From NCBI GenBank assembly GCA_019914945.1, contig CM034099.1, positions 2,418,001 to 2,482,000 of the forward strand: a stretch of 64,000 bases of DNA, given 5' to 3'. Shown here piece by piece: positions 21,112 to 37,545 of this stretch. Positions within the stretch are counted from its first letter, which is position 1, and every line of letters starts with the position of its first letter. The position numbers and the translations under genes are program-made. Source of the stretch: Typha latifolia. Lineage: Eukaryota; Streptophyta; Magnoliopsida; Poales; Typhaceae. A model generated the notes under the pieces. That model searched no databases and was not told where the DNA came from. It was given only the letters and a program-made list of their open reading frames with translations.

Positions 21112-23512
21112 GATATGCATCTACCTTATCATTTTTTGCAGTGGAGAAAACAATGATCAGCATCAGCCACAAGCAAATATTCAGGAAAAATAACATGCCA
21201 GCAAATATCAGGATGCCTAAAATTAGATACGAAGGCACTTAACCCAAAATCCATCTTTTGCTTATTGTACAGTCTTAGAAAATATCAGCGCACATAACTG
21301 GGTATCATCAGGATAGAATAACTCACATCGGTGCCAAACAATTTTTGTAAGGTGAGACTATCAATATTAATAAAATTACAATGAGTTTGTTCAGATCTAC
21401 TAGTTCGACACTTCTATGTTCTAATTTACATAATTCTCCGATTTCCAACACACTTGTTCATAATTCAGATCCTTGATATTCCTTAATGAATATTCCCGTT
21501 ACTGAGCTATGCTATCAAGAAACTTACTTATAGCCTGAGAATAGGAATACAAGTTGAAAAATTGGCAACAAAGTCAAAGACAAATTTCATCATCCCAAAA
21601 AGACAGTTGTTGTTAACTGTAATGGCAGCATGGCCCAATATATTGCATACCCAACATATAGGCAAAGATGTGGATGAAATGGGTAAATTGCATACCTAAC
21701 ACAAAGGCCATGAAACCGTGAGCTTTTCCTCAACCATGAGACATATTTGCTACTTTAGAAGGATGGCAGAGTAAAGAGAACGATTACTTAGATTTTTCAT
21801 TTTTCAATCTTCTCTTTGCTCCTAATAAACCATTATCTTAAAATTCAAACACAATACCGTGTCTCATGATATTGTAGTACAATGGTCTCAATATGGCAGC
21901 ACAAAACTAATGAACCAAACAAAGAGATCTTTGGCACACACAGAAGAAAATAGAGGCCAAAGAAACAGATGTACCATATACTCAATAGGCAATAGCCCAC
22001 TGGGACCAAAAAAAAAATTATAAGACTGGCATGTACTTCATGTTCTCTAGTCTATATATACCATACAAATGATACTCCAATGCGAAAATTGACAAGTATT
22101 CTAACTAAACGTTCAGATTTAATTTGTATGGTTTGGACAAACTTTACCTGGAAAGCTCAAAGCAAGACCAGTACAACAACCTGCTACACCAGCATTGATG
22201 ACTGCATGTACAACCAAAAGTAATAAATATATATTTAGTTTAGCTCTATAGCAAGTGAAAAGGGAATCCAGAGGAAAATGATGATATACCATCATCTTTT
22301 CCTCGCAATCTTTTCAAGAAACAGACAACCAAACTGTGAACTCCAGATAGAACAGCAAATGTCTGATAGAAGAAACAGGAACATTTAGATGAATATGGTA
22401 CAATATAACAGTGCTAGAAGATTACATCAATATCATGTTAAATGTGTAAATATGTCCAAATTGGGTTTTGTGTAAATCATGTACCTTAGCAGAAGATCCT
22501 GCATCTGCAAAGGAGCCTCGAAAACCTTTCTTACTCACTAAACCTTTGCCTGCAGTGCATTTTGCAAATCAATTAAGAATTTGATGACCAAGGGAAGAAG
22601 AAAGAATTAATATTTTAATGTTCAACAGTCAGACTCAATAACATAATCTTCACAAATTTTGAAAGCTGCAACAAGCTTAAGAAGAGAATCTTATTGCACT
22701 TAAAGAATTTGATAATCAGTTGAAAGTAACTTTTCCTAAAAAGAAGAAAAAGTTTTGCAGTTCAACAACATCAGATCTCAGTATTTATGATACACCTAAC
22801 AAAAACAGTGTTGACTATGTTAACATTTTCAGTTGCATTCTCAACCATAAAAGCAAATAAAATAACCTTGCAAACAGAAAACTGTTTCATTGCGGCTTGC
22901 AAGATATAGAATTGCAAATCTTTGTCACCAAATGACCTGATTTTGGCAGATGTTACTGTTTCAGGAGCCTAGAACTGAATACCATACGCACAAGGTGGAG
23001 CATTAACAGAAATATAAGCAGCTATTGCTTCTACTACTTCAAGATCCACTCTTCCATAATTTTACTAGAAAATAATTCCTGTAATTGGCCTTCATATGCA
23101 TGACTATCCAGAATACCCAACAGCAGAAATATCATGTATAAATTCTGAGAGGAGTTCTGATGGAATCAATACTTCCCAAAAGAAATTCCAATCTACACAA
23201 CCAAATATTCAAAAGATTCCGCATGCAGAAACAACAAGAAACCCGACAGATAAGGAGCAATTGCAATTGATGGGTGCAAAGAGGGAGAACGAAAGCATAA
23301 AGAGAGGCGCAGGAGGAAAGTGGAAGAGGACCGTAGCCAAAGATGGAGCCCATAAAAGCCCCTGCGGCCGAATCGCCGGCGAACCTAAGGAGGCAGACGA
23401 GGGGCACCGAACCAAGAGGGACGTCAGGATTAGGGTTAGGGTTAGGGTTTCCGTTCCATTCCACGACGTCGGAGTCGGTCTCGGGTTTGGGGGAGGAGGA
23501 AGCCATCGCCAT
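20443..23512 (-). CDS. Tim17/Tim22/Tim23 family inner-membrane translocase protein (TIM22-like)
   Basis: Organelle membrane protein of the Tim17/22/23 fold, a component of the carrier-protein import machinery or a plastid relative. Exons are 23512-23332, 22549-22485, 22362-22290, 22201-22148 and 20681-20443, giving 203 residues with all phases consistent. Residues 38-60 and later segments are hydrophobic and Gly-rich ([18 protein letters not shown]). The family signature is in exons 3-4: [20 protein letters not shown]. The C-terminal tail is hydrophilic. The N-terminus includes (Asn-Pro)x4 coded by telomere-like repeats. The first donor (GTCCTC) is weak but is the one that keeps the family alignment. 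Whether it is mitochondrial TIM22 or the related plastid or outer-membrane subfamily cannot be decided by reading alone. Confidence 0.85.
21076..21109. repeat. (AT)n microsatellite in intron 4 of the TIM22-like gene
   Basis: An uninterrupted AT dinucleotide run of about 34 bp, within the 1.47-kb intron 20682-22147. Confidence 0.95.
23425..23452 (+). repeat. Telomere-repeat-like stretch (TTAGGG)n inside a coding exon
   Basis: On the plus strand the sequence reads ATTAGGG followed by two more TTAGGG units and TTTCC; on the coding (minus) strand this is AAACCCTAACCC and onward. It codes Asn-Pro repeats in exon 1 of the TIM22-like gene. It matches the plant telo-box (AAACCCTAA) at its start. Confidence 0.85.
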
Positions 23513-24360
23513 CTATCCTGCCAACTCTCTCACCGCCCGGGCAAATAAAAAGAATAGTCAGTCTCCTCTTTTAATCTAATTACAAAATTACCGCTGTATA
23601 TGGATATTTTTCGAAGTATCGAAGCCTGAAACTGGAAGGATGAAATAATGGTCCAAGTGTCATTTACTAGTTTTAACTAGAGAGGTTGCTTAAAAAAAAA
23701 AGGGAGGTTGCATCTATATCTAAGATCTATTATTATTCATTTAGATTAGTATATCTATAAAGCAATAAAAAAATCAATGTCAAAACCCATCATTTGAGCG
23801 TTTTATCGGATTTATTATGATGAACAACTCATAGCAAAGGATGAAAAGACTAATGAACACACCAGTGAATACTTTTACAAGTTTAGCAAATGGATATAAT
23901 TATTGCAAGCATTCAATCAACCTTCAATGGAAGTGATGATTTGGGTCTGTTGACGAGGTTTTACATTGTCAAACTTTTGGTTGGAAACCTGCCCTCATAT
24001 GAATAGCGACAGATTTCACATCTAGATGGAAAGAACAATCAGCAAATTTTTGCAATCCTATAGCTCATCAGTTTAGCTGAAGTACTGCGGTTAGCCAAAA
24101 CTCTTTGTAGTCTCTGTACACTGATCCTACATTTATTTTCTTCAATGCAGTTGATCAGTGGCCAATCAAGTAGTGTTTTGTAGCGTCAGATCAGATGAAG
24201 GTAGTAGCTGCACAAATGAAACAACTTCATTCTAAACTGAAACAAGAAAATTTCCAACCGTAATGAATCTCAGATTATATTGAAAAGCATACAAATTCTG
24301 TCCAGAAGAATAATGATGAGAACCAAGGATGCATTAATTTTGGAGATTAAACTAACCTGC
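23513..24360. other. Spacer between the NAT9-like 3' end and the TIM22-like 5' end
   Basis: Holds the promoter of the TIM22-like gene and the 3' UTR of the NAT9-like gene, both on the minus strand. No additional gene is seen. Confidence 0.55.
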
Positions 24361-29182
<4,822 letters not shown>

Positions 29183-30427
29183 ATGCCTTTCTTCTTCTTC
29201 CTCCTCCTCCTCCTCCTCCCCCTTCTCTCACTCCTACTGGCATCTGCTTCCGCCGCTGCCGGCGGTGGTGGTACCGGAAGCTGCACTACGATTACTCCAT
29301 TGAAGACCTACCAAAAGTGCATTAGTCTCCCTTCTCAAGGAGCCTCCCTTGCATGGACCTACCACCCTCACAATGCCACACTAGACCTCGCCTTCTCCTC
29401 CACCTTCATCTCCCCATCCGGCTGGGTCGCGTGGGGGATCAACCCCGACGCCGCAGCCATGACCGGCACCCGCGCGCTGATCGCCTTCTCCGATCCCTCC
29501 TCCGGTGGCCTGCTCCTCCTCCCCTTCATCCTCAACCCCTCTGTTAAACTACAGAGCTCCCCGTTGACCTCCCGCCCCCTCGACATCCCCCTCCTCTCTT
29601 CCTCCGCCATACTCCACGCCACGCGCTACATCGACAAAGGCGCCGCCGTGCAGATCTTCGCAACTGTCAAGCTCTCCCCTAACCGCACCCGCATCCACCA
29701 CGTGTGGAACCGCGGCCTCTACGTCCAAGGCTACGCTCCGACCATCCACCCCACCACTCCCTCCGACCTCTCCTCTCTTGCCACCATCGACGTCGTGTCC
29801 ACCGCCACCGAGATGGTCCCAACAGTCTCAAACATAATTAGATCCACACACGCAATTTTGAACGCCATCGCATGGGGATTCCTCCTACCATTAGGAGTCG
29901 CGGTGGCGCGGTATTTAAGGCCATGCACGTCGGTCGGGCCGACGTGGTTCTACGCGCATGCGGCGGTGCAAATCGCCGGATTCTTCCTAGGCGCCGCCGG
30001 CTTCGGCATCGGGATCGTCATGGGGAACGCATCGAAGGGCGTAACCTACGGTCTGCACCGGGGGCTCGGGTTGGCCGCGTTCGTCGCGGGAGGGACGCAG
30101 TCGGCGGCGCTGCTATTCCGGCCGAAGACGACGAATAGGTTTAGGAAGTACTGGAAATCCTACCACCACTTTGTAGGGTACGGGTGCGTGGTGTTAGGGG
30201 TGGTGAACGTTTTCCAAGGGTTTGAGGTGATGGGATTAGGGCAGTCATATTGGAAGCTAGGGTATTGCTTGGCTTTGTCGACGTTGATCGGGGTTTGCGT
30301 GGCGTTGGAGGTGAATGCATGGGTGGTGTTTTTTAGGAGGCAGGAGGAGGAGAAGGTGAGGAAGGGAGGAGGAGGAGGAGTGGAGGGGATTGATCAAGTG
30401 GTGAAGGGGAGGATGAGCTTTAATTAG
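29183..30427 (+). CDS. Cytochrome b561 and DOMON domain-containing protein 2 (intronless)
   Basis: Second DOMON-b561 paralogue, 414 residues in one exon. I place the start at ATG 29183; an in-frame GTG nine bases upstream is not a likely start. A signal peptide with a long Leu core is followed by a Gly-rich stretch. DOMON spans about 45-190 (LAWTYHPHNATLDLAF, GWVAWGINPDAAAM). The b561 core follows with the four His in THAILNAIAWG, YAHAAVQIAG, LHRGLG and YHHFVGY, and a basic cytosolic tail. It is strongly GC-rich, unlike gene 1 (15623-17578), which keeps two introns at domain borders. An out-of-frame ATG at 29178, five bases upstream, could reduce translation. The family role is ascorbate-linked transmembrane electron transfer; the specific function is not known. 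Confidence 0.93.
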   Translation: MPFFFFLLLLLLPLLSLLLASASAAAGGGGTGSCTTITPLKTYQKCISLPSQGASLAWTYHPHNATLDLAFSSTFISPSGWVAWGINPDAAAMTGTRALIAFSDPSSGGLLLLPFILNPSVKLQSSPLTSRPLDIPLLSSSAILHATRYIDKGAAVQIFATVKLSPNRTRIHHVWNRGLYVQGYAPTIHPTTPSDLSSLATIDVVSTATEMVPTVSNIIRSTHAILNAIAWGFLLPLGVAVARYLRPCTSVGPTWFYAHAAVQIAGFFLGAAGFGIGIVMGNASKGVTYGLHRGLGLAAFVAGGTQSAALLFRPKTTNRFRKYWKSYHHFVGYGCVVLGVVNVFQGFEVMGLGQSYWKLGYCLALSTLIGVCVALEVNAWVVFFRRQEEEKVRKGGGGGVEGIDQVVKGRMSFN

Positions 30428-33185
30428 AAGCAATATTAATTCTTCACGATAAGTTTTGTGGCAAATCATTCAAGTGCTAAATGTTGTGCCCTCTATCATA
30501 TTGTTTTGGTTCAAAGAGTATAAATAATAATGCTTTCATTCTAATAGTTTGCTAAAACTATTACTGCTTAGCTACCTAATATATAGTCTAAACATTTGGA
30601 TCAATTTATTATCTAATAGGATATTGGAGTCTAATTTGAATTGCATTCTAATAACTTCTTTTTTGACATGTATAGAGAGCACTATGATATGCATGTATTA
30701 CCAAAGCACTTAAATTTTTGAATCAATGAAACAATAAAATAGCTTCTGATATCATTTTAGGTAACCAACCAACTTTAAAAAAATTAGTTGTCAGATAATA
30801 AACTGACAATTTTTATTAATAATTAATATAATATCACAGGAAAATTAAATTGCCACCATTTAGCTATATTTAAATCAAACTATCTTTGCTCCTGTGCTTT
30901 AAACTAATATGATGAAACATGATTACTACAATACCCCTGTAGTATTAATCTAGTTGTTAGAGTAAACATGAATCTTCTACCTATATTTTTAATATGATTT
31001 AAAATTTTCTTCTATGATCATATATTTAAAAGGAGATACATTGTATTAGTTAAATACTAACTAAGATTTAATGCTTGTATCCTCTTATGCAAAGTGTTCT
31101 ATGGTCTCAATAAGCCCCTCAAGCGTCGATTTTAGAAGTTTAGCACAACGGTTATCCAGGCAAAAAATGCTCAGAGTTATCATGATTCAGCCATGTTCGT
31201 ATCAGTTTATCCTCTTGTATCTTAGATTGGAAACAAATAAAATAAGTTAAAAGTGCATTTTATTTTAAATTTAAAGAGTAGGATAGGGTGAGTAAATTTA
31301 ATAGAAGCAGATGAAATCAATTTACTATGGTGGAAAAATTCACTCAGATAATTTTTTATTTTTTATAGATAAAATATTAATAGTTTCACATTAGTCTAAA
31401 CCATAAAGGGGTAAAATGATATAAATAAAAAATTTATGAGGTAGTTTGATACTAGACATAACTATATATGGGCAATTTATAATTTACCTAATATCATTTT
31501 CAATCTATCAATTAACAAAGATATGGACTATTTGTATCATAATTAGGGATAAGTTTTGTCATATGCCTTACTCTAATCAAACAATCTTTATACATACCTT
31601 GCCAGCTTGGTCATTAAAAAGGTTTTAATCCTTTGGCATTAGCTTCCAGCTTGGAGTTGGAACGAGAGGTTCCCCATTTCACCTACCAACTTTATTCCAA
31701 GCCATCCATAGACTTAGCTTACCTAGAGTAAGAAATTAATATGAGAGTCTTCACCAAATTAGCTCTCTAAATATTTATTTTAAAATTTAAGCACAAGATT
31801 AAGTGTATTTAAAAACGACCAAATCGATGACTTATATTAAAATTTTAAATCATCTAATAAAATTGCTAAGCGCGAAGGAAAGTTTTTTATATAAATAATT
31901 AATTCGATCAATAATTTATATTTGAAAGTCGCTAAATCAAAAAAATGGTTTATATAAAAAAATTTATTATAAAATTTGGCATATTTAAAAGTCGTTCAAC
32001 CATTTATATTGAGATCTTTTCTATGACTATTTTAAGTTTGCCTGCCTCTAATCTTATTTACACTTTTAAATTATTTTAAAGCTTCAAAATAAGGGTTATT
32101 GGTGCCAAGATGCAAGAAAAGTTTGCAGCTATGCTATATCTACCTTCTATTTATGACAGTGCTTTTGCCCTTATTTATGGCCACAAATTATTAGGTGAAA
32201 TGTTCCTTATGACTCTACCTTTTCAACTTAAGATATAAAAGGAATAATATTGCGTAATTACAGTGCTCACCATTTATAATTGTTATGTCCTTATAGGTAA
32301 TATATATAAAAAAACTCTACATTTTGTTTCTATTATCATTTACATCCTATACTTCAAAAATACATTGAGTGAATAAAAATAAAAAGTTAAAAAATACCTA
32401 AATTGTAAATTTTACCTTCTACTTTTACTTTAATATTATATATATATATATAGTGATTATTTATTAAGAAAAGTAAATGCAAGATGTTTTGAGATGCATA
32501 GCGTGAATAATAATAATAATAATTATTATTATAATAGCGGTAGAACGTAGGGTCTTTTTTAATAAATCAACCAAACAATTTGCTCGAAATATTCTACAAT
32601 AGCTATAGGTAACTAAGTACATGAGTCGTAATAGAATCATTAAAACAGGATTCTAACCATCATAATCAATTAATTTACGAGAAAATACCAATTGTTTTTA
32701 GAGGACATTGATGAACAGCCAACAGGAGCAGGATCTTATCCGAAGGCTGTGTAAGTGGAGGGGGGGCGGGGGGCTAAAAAGAAAAAAAAAAAGAATATTA
32801 AATAAAAGGAGGGTGATTATTATATAATTGTTTGCAGAAAAGGACAGGAAAATGTTGTAAGGGGGTGGGGCCCAGTAGGAAAGCACTAGCACCATTCTGG
32901 ATTATTCCTCCTCCGTCCGGATTAAAAGAGTGGAAAGCCGCTCGCTTTCGGAGAGGTTTGATCGTTTGAGGAGTCGGGATTGGTCTTTTGGGTATCACGC
33001 ACTGCAAATAATTTTTGCACTTAACTCCCTTGACTTTTGGTAAAAAGCGAGCGACAGGGTTCAGCCTTTCAGTGACCCGCCTCCCTTTTCTTTAATTTAC
33101 TTTTTAATCCCTCTCGGGCCTCTGGATCATACGGCTGCCCTGAGCTTTCTGCGCTCTTTGGCCTAGTTTCCCTCCGCGGATTCCG
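30428..33185. other. Intergenic region between DOMON-b561 gene 2 and the C2 gene
   Basis: AT-rich, with no conserved coding seen. A short symmetric (TAA)n/(TTA)n palindrome lies at about 32507-32534, and a (TA)n run at about 32438-32452. The last 300 bp include the promoter and non-coding first exon of the C2 gene. Confidence 0.55.
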
Positions 33186-33468
33186 GTGAGTCTTTACTCC
33201 TTGATTGGCTCTCCCTTGCATCTCCTCCTTTCTTTTCGTGTGGTGGGAGGTGGGTTTTTGTTTTGTTATTACTTTTCTACTGGAAAATTTGCGGTTTGGA
33301 TCTCTCGTTTGTGTTGGGATTTTTTTTTTTTTTTTTTTTTTGGGGGGGGCTCGGTACTTGCTGTGAGGTATTAAAGTTTGGATTTTGGTGTTTTTGCTGC
33401 AATTTTGGAAATTTCTGCTGTCCGATCTTTAATTTGAGCTAAAGCTTCAGTCTTTTTTGTTGTTCCAG
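33186..33468 (+). other. 5' UTR intron of the C2-domain gene
   Basis: A strong donor G|GTGAGT at 33186 and an acceptor TTCCAG at 33463-33468 bracket a 283-bp T-rich intron, ending 26 bp before the ATG. Leader introns of this kind often raise expression in plants. Confidence 0.7.
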
Positions 33469-33494
33469 GTGCGTTTCTTTCCTGGTTTAGTCTA

Positions 33495-34730
33495 ATGGAG
33501 TCTTCCCAAAACTCGAACAATTTGAGCGGTGAAATCAGTCAGCAGCCAAACTCGATTTTACAAACCTCGGAAGAATTTATCGGCTATCTCGATGTCTTCG
33601 TCCACCAAGCTCGAGAGATCCACAACATTTGCATCTACCACAAACAAGATGTGTATGCTAAGCTCTGCCTCACCAATGATCCAGACGGGGCCATCTCGAC
33701 CAAAACCATCAATGGCGGCGGGAGGAGCCCAGTCTTCAATGAGAGCCTCCGGCTCAATGTGAGAAACTTCGACTCTTCTCTCAAATGTGAGTTGTGGATG
33801 CTGAGCAGGGTCAAGAACTACCTTGAAGACCAGCTTCTGGGGTTTGCTCTTGTGCCTCTGGCTGATATCGTTGTCGGGAAAGGGAAGTTGGCGCAAGAAT
33901 TCTCGCTCTCTTCCACCGATCTCTTCCATTCTCCGGCCGGTTTCGTTCAGCTGTCTCTTTCGTATGTCGGTTCCTCGCCGGAGGTCATACCGGTTTCGCC
34001 GACGGCCAAAACTTTGGTTCCTACAGCTCCTGTTCCAGATTCGGAGAATGATGACTCGATTCCATGCGAGTATGAGAAGATTGAGTTCCCTGACTTGCAG
34101 GTTGTGAATGAGAATCACCTTATGGTTTCAGAGTATTTTGGGATCCCTTGCTCCAATATGGATGCTCAGAGCTCAGAGAGCTTGATCGCCATGGAGAACG
34201 GCAACCACCCTATTGATGGTGATGATAATGATAATGATGATGATGATGCAGGGGTTCGTGTCGTTGAGAGCTTCTCGAATGATAAAAGTATTGATCCTGT
34301 TAGAGTTTTGAGGAATGATACCCCTTCGAGCAGTGTTACGACTACCGATTCTTCTTCGGCACATCCTGCCACCTCTCAATCAGCCTCTGATCCGTCAGTG
34401 GGCACAGCATCTCCAAGAGGGAAAGATAAAAGCCCAGAGGTTACAGAAGGTGAAGCTGAATCTAGTGTGCTGTCAGAGGATGCAATTATCAAGCCTATTA
34501 TTAGCATTGATATTGAACCGAAGGAATCAGTTGTCCAGCAAGACATTGTTGATATGTACATGAAAAGCATGCAGCAGTCCATAGAGTCGCTTGCGAAAAT
34601 GAAACTTCCAATGGACATTGAGAACAGCAGCACCACCACTGAGAATGCTAATATGACTTCTGACAAGAAGCCACCACCATCAAAAGAAACGGGCGCTAGA
34701 GTTTTCTACGGAAGTAGGGCGTTCTTCTAA
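33495..34730 (+). CDS. C2-domain-containing plant protein
   Basis: 411 residues in a single coding exon. The C2 domain lies at about residues 27-160: GYLDVFVHQAREIHN opens it, then DVYAKLCL, SPVFNESLRLNV and DQLLGFALVPLADI, the usual beta-sandwich order. The tail is disordered, acidic and Ser-rich, including a run of alternating Asp and Asn (DGDDNDNDDDDAG) coded by GAT repeats. A short conserved-looking helix follows near the end (DIVDMYMKSMQQSIESLAKM) and the protein closes with GSRAFF. Related plant proteins have one N-terminal C2 domain and a long variable tail. Role unknown; calcium-dependent or independent membrane binding is inferred from the domain. The ATG is the first in the frame, 26 bp after a 5' UTR intron. 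Confidence 0.88.
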   Translation: MESSQNSNNLSGEISQQPNSILQTSEEFIGYLDVFVHQAREIHNICIYHKQDVYAKLCLTNDPDGAISTKTINGGGRSPVFNESLRLNVRNFDSSLKCELWMLSRVKNYLEDQLLGFALVPLADIVVGKGKLAQEFSLSSTDLFHSPAGFVQLSLSYVGSSPEVIPVSPTAKTLVPTAPVPDSENDDSIPCEYEKIEFPDLQVVNENHLMVSEYFGIPCSNMDAQSSESLIAMENGNHPIDGDDNDNDDDDAGVRVVESFSNDKSIDPVRVLRNDTPSSSVTTTDSSSAHPATSQSASDPSVGTASPRGKDKSPEVTEGEAESSVLSEDAIIKPIISIDIEPKESVVQQDIVDMYMKSMQQSIESLAKMKLPMDIENSSTTTENANMTSDKKPPPSKETGARVFYGSRAFF

Positions 34731-37545
34731 AGTTTTCTTTCAAGGATAAACAGGTGACTCTAGAGCAGTTCAATGACTGGTTAATGCTAAGTAGTTAAGG
34801 AAAGCAATAATTTATCTGTTGTTTAGGTTTATCAGATGATGGATAACTTTAGTATGGTAAACTTGTTGTCACTACCTTTACATGTATTTGGAACTCTCAC
34901 CTTACGTTTTGTGTTGCTAATGGAGTTGTGATTTGTTTGTGTTCAGTATTGAATATTATCTTGGAGAATTTTCTTTCATGTCATCTAACATGAGTTTCTT
35001 GGTAGGTTATTTCTATCCCAGTTCCTACTAGATGAATCCAGAAGTATAATACTTGTCCATAAGAAATTATTCCTTCTATGTATCCAGGAAATAAATTTCT
35101 GACTTTAATTTGCCCGAGTACCGGAGGTCATAAGCTGTAGAGTTTTGTTGCTTGATTTTGAATTGAGTAGCCTTACTTGACAATAGCATTAAAATCTCTT
35201 GAGATATTCTTTCTATTGCACTGCGGATTATACAGAAACAGCGACTAAGTAATCATACGCTCAATTTTCTTAAGAGACATATTTCCCTTCTTCCACAAGA
35301 AGGCTAGATGCCAATTTAACTATGTTCTTGATTTTTACATGTTCAAAGGACCTTTATTAGTCTACTGTCTTTCTATTCAATGACAAATTGTTTTGTTTTG
35401 TTTTGAATATCACCTAATTTTATAATGCGCTATATGTTTCGTAAAACTGGTTAGAAGTTTAACTTTATTGAGGATCCAATCATAGAGAGCAAATCAGAGA
35501 ACAGGATGGTTTTAACTTTAATTGCTTGATCCTTTTTTTCAAAGTCTAATCATGCTCAACTCTTTAGTGATGATCTTCTGTAAGTTGGATGTTGTTGCAG
35601 TTCCTTGTTGTTTACTGCTATATGACCATAACTAATAAGTTAAAACTGGTATGCTACTATTCCATACGATGTGTAAATACTTGTTGAGATTCTTCTGTGG
35701 ATGTTAAGTTGTTTTGATACTAGGAAAGTATTTTAGGATGAGTTTATAATGGCCATCTCTTCTTGCTATGTTGTAAAACTCGGTACAAATGTTCAGGCCA
35801 TTTGTCGACTTCTTGCTACAAGGTATTTACATTCTTTCTCATGCAAAGTACCCAGTAATAATTCTGGTTGTGGCAATAGAACATTGAAAGATGATCTGGT
35901 GATTGCTATTTGATCTCTTGTTGATTGCTCTCAGAAAAAAGAAATCATAGGTTCTAATAGATTATCGAGGTGTTCCGGGTGGTAGTAAGTTTGTGCGGTT
36001 GTGGTGGTAAATATAGCATAGTTTAGGAAGCATTCCATGATGTTGGTAGAAAAGATAGGCTTCCAGGGTTTCTCATCAGTTAACAGTGGGATACGAAAAA
36101 TAGAAGGTTTCAGTGAGGGATACTTAGACTACTTTGGAGAGGGTTATCTTTCTGGGAGGAAGCTACATTTTAAGAACTTATAGGGTTTGAAGTGAGGGCC
36201 CATGCTCTTATGGATTTTGATGCGGTTATGGTCTCCTACATGGCTAGAGGGCAATTATCCAAACTTTTATCTATTAGGTACATACTGACTTGATATAACC
36301 TTAGAGATACAAACCTCTAAATTTTTCCTGGGAAATTGTTAAGGTGTGAACTACTGGTACACTCATAACAAGTCCATATCTCCAAGATGATTTTTTTTTT
36401 TCTTCTTGAGAGAGATAGAGAGAGAGAGGTGGGAACTTAATGATATTTCAAATAAACGGATATTGCCAATGGTGACTCAATTAAATGGATGTTAAAAGGT
36501 CAGGGTACTGCACTAGCCCACTGGATTGACCTAAGCCACCTATTGCTATTGCTGGGCCTCATGGTTGCCTTTCCACGTCTAATAAAAGTTCAATATGTAT
36601 TGATATTTGATAGATGTTGTTGTATAGTAGTATCCTTGTCAGTGTTGAGGACTTTTATGGAGGTTGGCCCTTTTGCTCAGACGATTATGAACGAGTCAGA
36701 GCGCTACAGTTGCCACTATCTGATCAAACACTACTATAGAAATGACAATTGTGCATGTTTAGGTGATTTATTGCGCAACTTAAAACTATGTACACATAGG
36801 TATGTAATATGATATATGCTTCTCTAGGAAGTACCAAGAATTTAATGCAGACCAACACTTCGTAAATAATAAGTCGTTGGGATTTAAACACAGTAATCAT
36901 TGATTGTCCCGGTGGTCCTACTTTGACCAAGAGACTGAAAAAAAAAGGGGTCAATTAATAAAAAAAGAGGGTATATAAACCATCAAAATGAAACAGAATG
37001 TACAGGTGTTAGAAATATTTCAAAAAGTCTCTTAGAAGCAAATTAGATTAGAAATAAATCAGCATAAGTGGTAGCCTTATTCTTGGGGACCAAAATGGTA
37101 TCCCAGAAAGTTTAACCAGTAAATAGACCAGATCTCTCATACATCTGCATTAAGATAATGAAAAAGAAACGAAAGAACAAATGTCCCGACAAATAGCTAA
37201 CACAATGCTACAGCAGCAGCTTTTCGTATAAAAGGAAGCCCATCGGCGCACTGCCAGAATATATTGAACACTCTTTTGAATATACTCCGCAATCAGATTG
37301 CACATCTCAATCAAAACCCAAAAGAAGACCTAAACTCACTGTTGAAATGAAACTAAAATCCCAAACAGTACACAAAATCCTATATTTTTGAATGCGCAGA
37401 GTTTTAAATTTCATGAACCAACTCTCCGGTTAGCTGTAAATAATTAACTAACCCGTGCTTATAATGAGATTTCTGAAATTCACATGAATCAGATTTGGCT
37501 GGGTTCTTCACCTATGATAATCTCTGTACTGAAAGAATCATCTCT
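34731..37545. other. Intergenic region and 3' UTRs between the C2 gene and the RRM gene
   Basis: Convergent region, with the C2 transcript ending from the left and the RRM transcript from the right. A short GA run lies at about 36408-36429. No conserved protein was recognised; a 107-codon open frame at 36489-36812 has no family features. Confidence 0.5.

Noticed and set aside
36489..36812. 107-codon open frame on the plus strand
   Set aside because: No recognisable domain, Leu/Cys-rich chance reading in AT-rich DNA, and no supporting context.
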